A stretch of DNA of 50,952 nucleotides from JACKFB01 sp041389525 (GTDB taxonomy: Bacteria > Myxococcota_A > UBA9042 > PHBI01 > JACKFB01), in contig JAWKRR010000053.1 of the NCBI GenBank assembly GCA_041389525.1, forward strand, positions 1-50,952, written 5' to 3'. The notes under the pieces are model-generated. The model did no database searches, was not told where the DNA came from, and was given only the letters and a program-made list of their open reading frames with translations. The translations under genes and the position numbers were made by a program. This document shows, piece after piece, positions 17,347-25,883 of this stretch; positions within the stretch are counted from its first letter, which is position 1, and every line of letters begins with the position of its first letter.

Positions 17347-18806
17347 AGCATCGTGATGGGCGCCACCGTCGGGCCGCTGCCCGACTCGATGGGCTCCGGC
17401 TCGATGCGGAAGGTCAGGTTCCACGACTCGCTGGGGACGTCGTAGAGGCCGAACTCAGCGAGGTCCTTGTAGCCCAACACCAGCGTGCGCCCGCCCGGCA
17501 GCAGGTTGATGAGGTCGGGGTTGCACCGGGTGGGCTCGCCGCCGTTGCCGCAGGGCAGGTTCACGTAGCCGATCTTCCCGGTCTGCACGTCCAGGCGGAA
17601 GAGGCCGCCGTCGATGAGGTAGACGAGCTGTCCGTCGGGGGACATGACGAACTCGGACAGGCCGACCTCGGGGCCGCTGGTCTTGCGCAGGGTGCGCGTC
17701 GCGACGTCCACCATGACGATGCCGTCGTAGCTGCTGCTGGTGAAGATCGAGTAGATGAGGACGACCTGCCCGTCAGGCGTGATCGAGTAGATCGGGACGT
17801 CGTCGCCGAGCTCCAACACCTCGATCTCGAGCGTCGCGGCCTCGATGAAGAGCAGGCTGATGGCCTCGGTGGTGTCGATGTTGGCGACCGCTTTCAGGTC
17901 GTCCTTGCGCCCAAAGGCTACGGCGTACTGCCCGTCCGGCGACCAGGCCACCGGGCCGAAGCCGGGGATGTTCTTGCGGAAGGTGCGCGAGATCAGGTCG
18001 ATGATGCTCACCGGGTCCTTGCTGCAGTTCGTCGGCGCCAGCATCGCGGTGCGACCCAGGGGCGAGAGCTGCAGGCTCGAGGCGCAGTTGGGGACGTCGA
18101 TCTCGTGGCGCTTCTTGGCGACGGGCTCGTAAAGCGTCACCTGCGACTCCATGGGCGCGACGTCGGTGACGACGGCCAGATCGCCGGTGGACGGCACGAA
18201 GCGGGCGTCCACGACGCGGTGGTCGAAGTCCAAGTGGTCCGTCTCGCCGTCCTTCGATGCCACGTCGATGATCTGCATGGCCCACCGCGAGGTGCCGTTC
18301 TTGCTCACGGTCCAGGGCAGGGTGGACCAGGCGACCAGGCGCCCGCGGTCCTCGTCGATGGAGAGGAGGATCGCCGCGCCGTCCAGGGTCCAGACGCGGC
18401 CGGTGCGGCCCGTGGCCAGCGACACCTCGCGCACCACCGAGACCGGCAGGTTCTTCGAGCCCTGGCTCTCGAAAGCCAGGAAGTAGGCCGTGCTCCCGTG
18501 GCCGAAGAGCATGCGCGTCGTGCCCGAACCCAGGGGCAGCGAGATGCCCGACAGGCGGTCCAGATCCACCGACCAGACCGTGTGGTCTCCCCTGTCGTTC
18601 TTGGTGCGCGTGACGAGGTAGCGGCCGTCTTCGCTGAGCGAGAGGTCGCCTTCGACCGAGTTACCGCCGACCTGATTGCCGGGCTTCGACTCCTCTGTGT
18701 TCAGGCCCAGCTCAAAGCAGCCGGACATGATCGAGGCGACGCACGCGGTCGCGGCTAAGGTGCAAAGGAATGCCGAGGGGCGTCGGTGGGGGCGTGGGCT
18801 GGTCAT
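17343..18806 (-). CDS. beta-propeller (WD40/TolB-like) lipoprotein, sigma-54 controlled
   Basis: The 487-residue product has a lipoprotein signal (lipobox IMSGC after LCTLAATACVAS), then repeated blades with patterns such as LSLSEDGRYLVTRT, WSPDGQYAVAFG, ITPDGQVVLIYS, MSPDGQLVYLIDGG and LLPGGRTLVLGY. These are typical of a seven-bladed TolB/WD40-like propeller. Such proteins are protein-interaction platforms on the outer surface; no enzyme motif is seen. ATG 18806 (GGAG upstream) is preferred over the in-frame ATG at 18860, because the latter lies inside the sigma-54 promoter. It converges with the regulator gene, sharing 4 bp at the stops. Confidence 0.85.
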   Translation of the reverse strand: MTSPRPHRRPSAFLCTLAATACVASIMSGCFELGLNTEESKPGNQVGGNSVEGDLSLSEDGRYLVTRTKNDRGDHTVWSVDLDRLSGISLPLGSGTTRMLFGHGSTAYFLAFESQGSKNLPVSVVREVSLATGRTGRVWTLDGAAILLSIDEDRGRLVAWSTLPWTVSKNGTSRWAMQIIDVASKDGETDHLDFDHRVVDARFVPSTGDLAVVTDVAPMESQVTLYEPVAKKRHEIDVPNCASSLQLSPLGRTAMLAPTNCSKDPVSIIDLISRTFRKNIPGFGPVAWSPDGQYAVAFGRKDDLKAVANIDTTEAISLLFIEAATLEIEVLELGDDVPIYSITPDGQVVLIYSIFTSSSYDGIVMVDVATRTLRKTSGPEVGLSEFVMSPDGQLVYLIDGGLFRLDVQTGKIGYVNLPCGNGGEPTRCNPDLINLLPGGRTLVLGYKDLAEFGLYDVPSESWNLTFRIEPEPIESGSGPTVAPITML

Positions 18807-18859
18807 GGGGCGCTCCGGGATGCGGTGGAAGCCGCCGAGTGGGCGACGTGGAGAGACCA

Positions 18860-18880
18860 AAGCAACTCCCGTGCCAGCCG
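18860..18880 (-). promoter_or_regulatory. sigma-54 (-24/-12) promoter of the propeller lipoprotein gene
   Basis: The minus strand reads CGGCTGGCACG, 4 nt, TTGCTT, the third copy of this extended site in the window. Predicted transcription start is near 18850, ~44 nt before the ATG at 18806. A perfect inverted repeat lies ~55-85 nt upstream of the predicted start, at 18906-18934. Confidence 0.88.
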
Positions 18881-18905
18881 CCTGTTCGATGCGCGGGTGA
18901 GCGGG

Positions 18906-18934
18906 CGATTCGTCATATGCTTACTGACGAATCG
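18906..18934. promoter_or_regulatory. perfect inverted repeat, candidate activator binding site
   Basis: CGATTCGTCA (18906-18915) and its exact complement TGACGAATCG (18925-18934) are separated by 9 nt. The centre is about 70 nt upstream of the predicted sigma-54 start site of the propeller gene, the usual place for an enhancer. The sequence is AT-richer than its surroundings. Confidence 0.6.
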
Positions 18935-18984
18935 AGACCGTGCGCCGGCGAGCGCTGCCCCCGCTCCCGCCCGCGCAGCCCGCC

Positions 18985-20550
18985 CTAAGGAGCGCTGTGC
19001 GATCCCCGAGGGATGGGCAGGTCGGGGGTGGTGCGCTCACACTCCAACAGGCGCTCGTAGGCCCGCCACGGCTCGCCACCCTCCGCGCGGAGGCGACCGG
19101 CGAGCTGGCGATTCTCCAACGCGCGCATCAACCGCAGGAAGGGCGCCTGCTTCACCTCGATCTTGCGGCGCTCGTCGGCGAGGTGCTCCAGATCGGCGGA
19201 GGCCTCCAAGAAGGCTCGGTAGCGCGGGTCGGTGCGCAGGGCGTCCTCGATGGCGCCGCCCTCGCGGGCGAGCAGGTCGGCGAAGTCGGGGTGCCACGGG
19301 TCGTCGAGGATCGGCCAGCGCCCCAAGAGCGCGGCGGACACCGCGTCGAAGCGGCGCTGTTCCTCGTCGGCGGCCTCCGTACCCTGGACGTGCATGGCCT
19401 CCAGCGCGGCGTCCAGCTCGGCCACGCGCGCGCGCACCGGCGCGAGCTCGGCCGGCAGCACCAGATCGCGGGTGAGCGCGGTGATGACCGCGTCCTCTTC
19501 GGGCAGCGACACCTCGCGCTCTGGCCCGTCGTCGGGGGCCACGCGTCGCAACCAGCGCTCGGAGGTGGACGTCGGCACGTCGACCGCCCGCGACGCGATG
19601 CGCACCCGGCTGTGGGCCTCGTATAGCGTGATCTTCCCGTCGCCGTCGAAGTCGATCTGGCCAACCTCCAGCGCCGTGTTGTCGGCCGCACGGCCACGCA
19701 GCGCGTGGAGAAAGTGCATCCCGTAGCCGTCTTGGCCGCGGCGGTCGGGGTCGGGGTCGCAGCCGGCGGCCTCGCGGTCCGAGGTCGTGGCGAAGAAGCC
19801 GCAGCGGCCCGGCGCGAGGGGGGCGTCGGCTACTGCGCCGACGAAGGCCGTCTCGGCGAAACCGCCGCCGTAGCACGAGGTCACCACGAGCCGCGTGTGG
19901 CGCGCGCCGCGGGTGTCGAGGGCGGTCGCGAGATCGGCAGGCGTCAGCTCGCTGCGGCCCCACATCAGCAGCGCGTTGTCGGCCGGCGTCTCGCCCGCGA
20001 CGCCGTGGCCTGCCAGGTAGACGAGGAGCGGCGGGCCCGCGGTCGCGATCGCGTCGTGCAGCGCCTCCAGAAACACCTCACGGCTGGCGGCGCCGCTGGG
20101 GTGGAGGACCGTCTCGCGGTAGCGCGCGTCGCGCCCGGGGCGGGGGGAGAAGAGGTCGGCGAGCTCGGCGCGCAGCCCGGTGTGGGCGTGCTCGGTCGAC
20201 AGCACCTGGACCGCGCGGGTGCCGGGGCCGCTGGCGTAGAGCAGCACACCGCCGGGGCCCAGGACCTCGACCGCCAGCCCGAGATCCTGCTCGATGGAGA
20301 CCTGATTGGACTCCGGCGCGTCGCCACCGCCCGCGGCGAGCCAGCGGACCGTCCCCGTCGATTCGGGGGCCGGTGAGACGGCGGCTTCGCGGGGGGATGG
20401 CTGGTCGGTCTGGGCCGGCAGCGGCTGCACGGCTGGGCCGGTCGGGGCCTGGCCCAGGCGGAAAAACCAAGTCATTCCGAGGCCAAGCCCGACGCCGACT
20501 AGCAGCACCCCGAGCGCGAGCAGGCGGGGCGAGGTTCGTGGTCCGGTCAT
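18985..20550 (-). CDS. membrane-anchored C13 (legumain-like) cysteine peptidase with EF-hand-like loop
   Basis: The 521-residue protein starts at ATG 20550, with one transmembrane helix (about residues 8-26, LLALGVLLVGVGLGLGMTWFF) and a Pro/Ala-rich linker. The catalytic domain has the dyad of the C13/caspase-like clan: His in VYLAGHGV and Cys in VVTSCYGGGF, each after a hydrophobic strand. A following DFDGDGKITLYEA segment matches an EF-hand calcium loop (DxDxDGxIxxxE). The C-terminal ~150 residues are helical and charged. Bacterial C13 proteases are little studied; the dyad suggests activity outside the cytoplasmic membrane. The protein could also be grouped with caspase-like proteins. The gene is divergent from the Rid-family gene. 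Confidence 0.82.
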   Translation of the reverse strand: MTGPRTSPRLLALGVLLVGVGLGLGMTWFFRLGQAPTGPAVQPLPAQTDQPSPREAAVSPAPESTGTVRWLAAGGGDAPESNQVSIEQDLGLAVEVLGPGGVLLYASGPGTRAVQVLSTEHAHTGLRAELADLFSPRPGRDARYRETVLHPSGAASREVFLEALHDAIATAGPPLLVYLAGHGVAGETPADNALLMWGRSELTPADLATALDTRGARHTRLVVTSCYGGGFAETAFVGAVADAPLAPGRCGFFATTSDREAAGCDPDPDRRGQDGYGMHFLHALRGRAADNTALEVGQIDFDGDGKITLYEAHSRVRIASRAVDVPTSTSERWLRRVAPDDGPEREVSLPEEDAVITALTRDLVLPAELAPVRARVAELDAALEAMHVQGTEAADEEQRRFDAVSAALLGRWPILDDPWHPDFADLLAREGGAIEDALRTDPRYRAFLEASADLEHLADERRKIEVKQAPFLRLMRALENRQLAGRLRAEGGEPWRAYERLLECERTTPDLPIPRGSHSAP

Positions 20551-20732
20551 TGAGGCGAGGAAAAACCACGCTTCCCACCACCCGTCAACGCGGACGGGAG
20601 CTCGGAGGGTCCCAGTCCGCACGCGGCTCGCCTCGCGCGGCGGGTGCCCCAGCGCGGACTCAGCGATTCCGTCTCGACCGTCGAAGCGGGCCGCAGTAGA
20701 TTCCGCGCCCCCATGCTCTCGGAGATTCGTCC

Positions 20733-21119
20733 ATGGCCGACCGCGCACGCGTCCACTCTGGTTCTCCCTACGAACAAACCTTCGGATTCTGCCGGGCGCT
20801 CCGCGTCGGGAACCGCGTCCTGGTCGCCGGCACCGCGCCGATCGAGGCCGACGGCACCTGCGCGCCCGACGCCGCCGGCCAGACCCGCCGCTGCCTGGAC
20901 ATCATCACCACCGCGATGGCCAAGCTGGGCGCCAAGCCCGAGGACACCGTCCGCACGCGCATCTTCCTGACCGACGCCGCCGACGCCGACGCGGTGGGGC
21001 GGGTGCACGGCGAGGTGTTCGCGGGCGGGCACCCGGTCACCGCGATGGTGGTCGTGGCGGCGCTGCTGAACCCGGCGTGGAAGGTCGAGATCGAGGCCGA
21101 GGCCGTCGTCAGCGAGTGA
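20733..21119 (+). CDS. Rid family (YjgF/UK114) protein
   Basis: The 128-residue protein fits the RidA/YjgF family (~125-130 residues): GFCRALRVGNRVLVAGTAP near the start, GQTRRCLDIITTAMAKLG in the middle, and VTAMVVVAALLNPAWKVEIEA at the end. RidA proper hydrolyses reactive enamine/imine intermediates and needs an Arg in RPARxxVxVAxLP. Here the position reads HPVTAMVVVAALL, without that Arg, so it belongs to another Rid subgroup of uncertain activity. GGAG at 20721-20724 supports ATG 20733. Single gene, divergent from the C13 peptidase. Confidence 0.9.
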   Translation: MADRARVHSGSPYEQTFGFCRALRVGNRVLVAGTAPIEADGTCAPDAAGQTRRCLDIITTAMAKLGAKPEDTVRTRIFLTDAADADAVGRVHGEVFAGGHPVTAMVVVAALLNPAWKVEIEAEAVVSE

Positions 21120-21144
21120 GCTTCGCCGGCCTCCGCGCGCTGCG

Positions 21145-22266
21145 TCAGAGCTTGCAGCAGCGCGCGCAGGCCGGAAAGAGCGCAGTCCCGACGTCCTTTC
21201 TGAAGCGCACCATGCGGTCGCCGTTCCAGATGGTGTCCAGGGGCTGCTCGAGCAGATTGCCGACCTTGTAGAACATGAAGTTGCAGGGGTAGGCGTCGCC
21301 GCTGGCCGACACGAAGAGCGAGCGCCACGGGTAGGTGCAGTGGCGCTTCTGCTCGCCGTCGCCGCGGTACCAGCTCTGGCGCTCGGTGGCGTCCAGGTTG
21401 GGTTTGACGATGACCGGGACCTTCGAGGCGCGCCGCTGGAGCTTGGCCACGGCCGCCGGGAAGTCGGTGCGGCCGTCGGGGCTGTGGACGTAGCTGCTGA
21501 CGGTGGCCGACGGGTCGCCGAGGCGCTCCCAGATCGCGGCCTGGGCTTCCATCTCTTCGGGGGTGACGAAGTTGAGGTGCTCAAAGCGCACCGCGTCGAC
21601 GCCGAGGCGCTCGCCTTCGGCCACCACGTCGCCCAAGACGTCAGCATTATGCTCGGTGATCGCGCAGTTCAGCAGCACGCGGGTGCCCTTGCGGCGGGCC
21701 AGAAGCTCGCGGGCCGCCTCGATGAGCTTGGCGTAGCTGCCCGGCCGCTGGGTGATGGCGTCGTGGACGGTCTCGGAGCCGTGCAGGGACAGCACCACGC
21801 AGTCGATATCCAGCTCGATGAGGCGGCGGATGCGCTCGCTGCCGAGGAGCGTGCCGTTGGTCACGACGCCGCAGGGCATCCCCTCGCCCTTGATGAGCGC
21901 GATGACGTCGAGGATGTCCTTCCGCATGAAGGGCTCGCCGCCGGTCAGGAAGAGGCTGGGGCGCTTGCCGCGGGGGCCGAGGTTGTCGATGAAGCGCTGA
22001 AGCTCGGCGAGCGACATGAAGCGCTCGCGGGAGTCGAGGATGTCGCCCGCGTGGCACATCACGCAGCGCACGTTGCACTCCGAGCGCACGACCAGGGTGA
22101 TGCTGGCGGGGCGGGACGCGTGGCCGTCGCGCAGGTAGCGGTCAACGGGGAAGCGGACGACGTCCAGCAGCAGCGACGCCGGGTCGAAGAGGCGCCGGAA
22201 GAGCATCGCCTGATGGGCGTGGCCCGCGAGCTGGCTGACGCGCTCGGCGACGCTGTGCGCGGGCAC
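21145..22266 (-). CDS. radical SAM protein with SPASM-like C-terminus
   Basis: The 373-residue protein has the radical SAM cluster motif CNVRCVMC (C64, C68, C71), a GGEP motif (FLTGGEPFMRKD), and a TIM-barrel layout. The C-terminal segment carries extra cysteines (KRHCTYPW, AYPCNF, ACARCC) in a SPASM/twitch arrangement, probably holding an auxiliary Fe-S cluster. Such enzymes modify peptides or sugars; the substrate is unknown. It begins 4 nt after the stop of the B12-type radical SAM gene and is surely co-transcribed with it. The start is ATG 22266. Confidence 0.9.
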   Translation of the reverse strand: MPAHSVAERVSQLAGHAHQAMLFRRLFDPASLLLDVVRFPVDRYLRDGHASRPASITLVVRSECNVRCVMCHAGDILDSRERFMSLAELQRFIDNLGPRGKRPSLFLTGGEPFMRKDILDVIALIKGEGMPCGVVTNGTLLGSERIRRLIELDIDCVVLSLHGSETVHDAITQRPGSYAKLIEAARELLARRKGTRVLLNCAITEHNADVLGDVVAEGERLGVDAVRFEHLNFVTPEEMEAQAAIWERLGDPSATVSSYVHSPDGRTDFPAAVAKLQRRASKVPVIVKPNLDATERQSWYRGDGEQKRHCTYPWRSLFVSASGDAYPCNFMFYKVGNLLEQPLDTIWNGDRMVRFRKDVGTALFPACARCCKL

Positions 22267-22270
22267 GCGA

Positions 22271-23881
22271 CTACCCCTCAGCCTTGAGACCCGGGGCGGC
22301 GGCGTGGGCGGATGCGTTGGCGGCGACGGCGACCACGACGGCCTCGGCGCTGGCGGCGGCGGGGGTGACGCGGGGCCGCAGGGCAGCCGCGGGAGTCACC
22401 GAGTTGGCCGCAGGGCGACGACCGGGCCACAGGCGCTCGATGCCGGGCAGGAACACCGTGCTGATGCCTTCGACGTACTTGCGCCAGTTGTGCGGGCGGA
22501 ACTTGATGACCTCGCGGAATATCTGCCGCGGACGCAGATAGAAGCTGCGGATGGCGCGCCGCTGGGCGGACTTCAGGGACTCGACGGTCCAGCCCTCGGG
22601 CACGTACATCGGCTCGAGGTCGGTGAAAGAGAGGTAGGCCGAGAAGCGCCGCCAGTTGGCGATCTTTTCCTCAGGCGTGGCCTCGTTATCCAGGCGACCC
22701 TCGCGGACGAAGTCGTCGTAGAGGTCGCTGCCGGGGTAGGGCACGAAGATCGCGAACTGGGCGAAATCCAGCGGCAGCGCCTGGGCCAGGGCGATGGTCG
22801 CCGCGGTGTCTTCGGGGCGCTCGCCGGGCAGGCCCACGATGAAGAGCCCGTGCGGGTTGATGCCCGCCTCGTGGGTCCAGCGGATGGCCTGGTGCACGCG
22901 CTCGGGCGACGAGCCTTTGCGGACGGCCTTGAGCAGCTCGGGCGAGGCGGTCTCGATGCCGAAGGCCATGTTCCGGCAGCCGGCGCGCTTCATCCAGCCG
23001 AGGACCTCCTCGTTGACCGTGTTGACGTGGCCCTCGCACTGCCACTCGATCTTGAGCTTGCGCTCGATGATGAGGCGGCACACCTCGATGATGCGCTTCT
23101 TGTTGACGGTGAAGAGCGGATCGAGGAACTCGACGAAGCTGGCGTCGTAGCGCTCGATGAGCATCTGTAGCTCGTCGACGATGGAGACCGCGCTGCGCAT
23201 CCGGTAGTTGCGGTCGGCGTTGACCACGCAGAAGGTGCAGGCAAACGGGCAGCCGCGGGTCGCGAGCATGACGCGGTAGCGGCCGCCGTCGCGGGTGCGG
23301 GTGACGAAATCTCGCGAGGAGTAGGACTCCATGTCCACGAGGTGGCGGGCTGGCAGCGGCAGCCAGTCGAGGTCCTGGACCACCGAGCCGGGCAGGTTCT
23401 TCTTGGGCTTGCCGTCTTCCAGGTAGGAGATCCCGCGCACTTCGGAGAGCGGCGTGCCGTTCTGCCACGCGGCGACGAGGTCGCGCATGATCAGCTCGCC
23501 CTCGCCGTGGACGACGGCGTCGCAGCGCCCGTGCTCCAGGTAGAAGGGCGCGTAGACGGAGGCGTGGATATTGCCCAGCACGACCTTGGTGTCGGGGAAG
23601 TGCCGCTTGATGTAGCCGGCCAGCTCCCACGCCCAGGCGCCGCTGGAGGTCAGCACGTTGATGCCGATGATGTCGAAGGTCTGGCCTTCGAGGCGGCGCT
23701 CGACGTCCTGGCGCGTGAGGTCGTGCGCCCACGCGTCGATGACCGCAACCTCGTGGCCTTCGCGCTCGAGGACGGCGGCGATGTAGAGCAGGCCCAGCGG
23801 CTCCGTCTTGTGAACGAAGACGCGAGCGCCGCCCATGATCTCGAACATGGTGTCCGAGGGGTTTACAAGGAGGACCTTCAT
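22271..23881 (-). CDS. cobalamin-dependent-type radical SAM protein with Ala-rich tail
   Basis: The 536-residue protein starts MKVLLVNPS, followed by a B12-binding-like Rossmann domain (residues ~1-140; GINVLTSS and GNIHASV segments, though no canonical DxHxxG). The radical SAM domain has CPFACTFC (C211, C215, C218). This is the layout of the BchE/methyltransferase-type class B radical SAM enzymes, which often methylate unactivated carbons or rearrange lipids. The last ~65 residues are an Ala/Val-rich low-complexity tail (AAASAEAVVVAVAANASAHA) not needed for catalysis. It is the first gene of a pair with the SPASM-type enzyme. Between the gene and the glycosyltransferase-like gene downstream lie ~56 nt. 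Confidence 0.88.
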   Translation of the reverse strand: MKVLLVNPSDTMFEIMGGARVFVHKTEPLGLLYIAAVLEREGHEVAVIDAWAHDLTRQDVERRLEGQTFDIIGINVLTSSGAWAWELAGYIKRHFPDTKVVLGNIHASVYAPFYLEHGRCDAVVHGEGELIMRDLVAAWQNGTPLSEVRGISYLEDGKPKKNLPGSVVQDLDWLPLPARHLVDMESYSSRDFVTRTRDGGRYRVMLATRGCPFACTFCVVNADRNYRMRSAVSIVDELQMLIERYDASFVEFLDPLFTVNKKRIIEVCRLIIERKLKIEWQCEGHVNTVNEEVLGWMKRAGCRNMAFGIETASPELLKAVRKGSSPERVHQAIRWTHEAGINPHGLFIVGLPGERPEDTAATIALAQALPLDFAQFAIFVPYPGSDLYDDFVREGRLDNEATPEEKIANWRRFSAYLSFTDLEPMYVPEGWTVESLKSAQRRAIRSFYLRPRQIFREVIKFRPHNWRKYVEGISTVFLPGIERLWPGRRPAANSVTPAAALRPRVTPAAASAEAVVVAVAANASAHAAAPGLKAEG

Positions 23882-23937
23882 GCTCCCCAGTGGACGGCGT
23901 CGCGGGCTGTCATCGCACGCCGACCAGAATCGGCAGC

Positions 23938-25725
23938 CTACCTCAGCGGCACGGGCGATGCACTGCCGGGGGAGTCGTTGAACGTGACCGGGCGCTCGCA
24001 GCGATGCAGGGCGAGGCCGCGGACGCGCAACACCAAGGGGCAGGCGTCGAGGTGGGCGTAGAGGACCGGCGGGCAGCCGGGCATGAGCGGGACCTGCTGG
24101 AGGTAGGAGTCGCCGACCACGAGCCAGAAGGGCGCGCCGAGGAAGGGGGGGGCGGAGAGCAGCTCGTCGATGCGGGCGCAGCGGTCGTCGTGGGGGCCCT
24201 CGCCGCGGGCGCCGCTGGGGGCGGCGAGGGTGCGTCCGCTGACGGTGAATCGCTCGAAGGCGCCTGCGAGTTCGGGGGAGCCGTGGCGGGCGTGGCAGGT
24301 GGAGAGCGCGGTCAGCGAGCTTCGGTCTGAGCAGAGCCCGTAGAACCAGTCGATCTTCACGTCGTCCATCGCGAGGATCGGTGCGGCGTCGGCGCTCATG
24401 TGGTCGATGACGCGGCCGAGCTCGCGGCCGTAGAAGCTCCAGCCGTCGAAGGCGGTGAAGGGGCGGTGGAGGGTGGGGCGGGGGTTGCCGAGGTAGAGGG
24501 CGGCGAGGGCGAGGGCGGCGAAGGCGAGGGGGGCGACGGTGGCGCGGGGGTGGCCGGCGACGCGGCCTGGGAGCGAGCCGGCGCCGGTGGCGAGGACCAG
24601 CAGCAGCAAGGGGAGGAGCGCGGCGTAGTTGGAGTAGCGCATCAGCAGCAGCGAGCCGGAGGCGGCGAAGGCGACGATGCTGGCGAGGGCGGCGAGGGCG
24701 AGGCCGGGGTAGCGGCGGGCGAGGAGCGCGAGGCTGGCGAGCAGGCAGAGGGTGGCGAGGCCGTCGAAGCCGGTGAGCGAGTCGGTGAGGGCGCCGGGGA
24801 GGGCCCAGGAGTCGCCGCGGGCGAAGCCGTTGGTCACGTAGAGGGCGGGTTCGCCGAAGCGGGCGAGGGAGGCGGCCTCGGCGGCGAAGCGATCGGCGCC
24901 GGTCTGGGCGGCCTCGGTGGCGCCGCGGTAGGCGCGCAGGGCCACGACGAGGGTGCTGACCAGGGGCAGGTAGAGGGCGGTGGCGCCGACGAGGGTGAGG
25001 GCGGCGGCGGCGCGCTGGCGTCGGGTGAGGGCGGTGACGACGAAGAGCAGGGCGCCGGGGGCGATGACCAGCAGGCTGAGGTGGCCGACCCAGAGGGCGG
25101 CGGCGCCGGAGAGGACCAGGGAGACCCAGGTGGGGCGGTCCCAGGCGAGGTAGGCGGCGAGGCTGGCGAGGAACCAGGCGGTGAGGGCGGCCTCCATGAA
25201 GTAGTTGGCTTGGAGGGTGGAGAGCAGGACCGCGTTGGGGGCGAAGGCTGCCAAGAGCGCGGCCGCGAAGCCGGCGCCGTAGCCGGAGAGCGCGGTGCCG
25301 GCGCGCAGCAGGGCGATGATGAGCATGGCGTGCAGCAGCAGATCAGGTAGACGCAGCCACGCGATCTCGCCGCCTACGCCGAGCTTGGCGCCGAGGGCCG
25401 ACCAGCCGTAGAGCGCGAGCAGGTGGAGCGGGGGGTGCAGGGCGTGGCGCAGCTCGATCTGGTCGTGGAAATACGCGCCGAAGACGCCGTTGGCGGCGTT
25501 GAGCGCCCACAGCTCGGAGCGGTCCGGGTCCAGGGTGGCCATCAGCCAGGCGCGCAACGCCAGGGACGTGACGAGCAGCGCGGCGACCTGCACGCGGCGG
25601 CGGCGCCGGACGGCGTCGGGAGGCTGGGGTGGGGGCTCGCCCGGCCCGTGCTGGCGTGCAAGCCAAGCGAGCGCGAGCAGCGCCGCCAGCGCGACGAGGC
25701 AGGGAATCAGCAGCGTAGACATCAT
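23938..25725 (-). CDS. polytopic glycosyltransferase-39-like membrane protein
   Basis: The 595-residue protein starts at ATG 25725 (a second in-frame ATG follows at once). It has about ten to twelve hydrophobic segments, then a soluble C-terminal part of ~170 residues rich in Cys, His and Asp. Near the start the first outer loop LDPDRSELWALNAANGVF and the later ALHPPLHLLALY resemble the ArnT/PMT (GT39/GT-C) pattern, with an acidic residue in the first periplasmic loop. These enzymes move sugars from lipid-linked donors. Family assignment rests on topology and this loop only. The gene lies upstream of the two radical SAM genes on the same strand, which may share its pathway. Confidence 0.65.
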   Translation of the reverse strand: MMSTLLIPCLVALAALLALAWLARQHGPGEPPPQPPDAVRRRRRVQVAALLVTSLALRAWLMATLDPDRSELWALNAANGVFGAYFHDQIELRHALHPPLHLLALYGWSALGAKLGVGGEIAWLRLPDLLLHAMLIIALLRAGTALSGYGAGFAAALLAAFAPNAVLLSTLQANYFMEAALTAWFLASLAAYLAWDRPTWVSLVLSGAAALWVGHLSLLVIAPGALLFVVTALTRRQRAAAALTLVGATALYLPLVSTLVVALRAYRGATEAAQTGADRFAAEAASLARFGEPALYVTNGFARGDSWALPGALTDSLTGFDGLATLCLLASLALLARRYPGLALAALASIVAFAASGSLLLMRYSNYAALLPLLLLVLATGAGSLPGRVAGHPRATVAPLAFAALALAALYLGNPRPTLHRPFTAFDGWSFYGRELGRVIDHMSADAAPILAMDDVKIDWFYGLCSDRSSLTALSTCHARHGSPELAGAFERFTVSGRTLAAPSGARGEGPHDDRCARIDELLSAPPFLGAPFWLVVGDSYLQQVPLMPGCPPVLYAHLDACPLVLRVRGLALHRCERPVTFNDSPGSASPVPLR

Positions 25726-25883
25726 CGCGAGGGGTAAACTCTCGGCGCGAGGCGGGGGAGGCCGGGGAAGCGGGGATAGTAGTCGAAGCCCGCGGGGCGG
25801 TCGCGGGTTGACACCCTGTGCGCTGCTACCGTGCAATGCCCGCTCGGCGCGTGGGGGTCTGAGCGCGCCTGAGGGGGCCAGCG

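Noticed and set aside
24400..25350. Long plus-strand Gly/Glu-rich open frame
   Set aside because: Antisense of the transmembrane helices of the GT39-like gene; Leu/Ala codons read backwards give the Gly/Glu bias.
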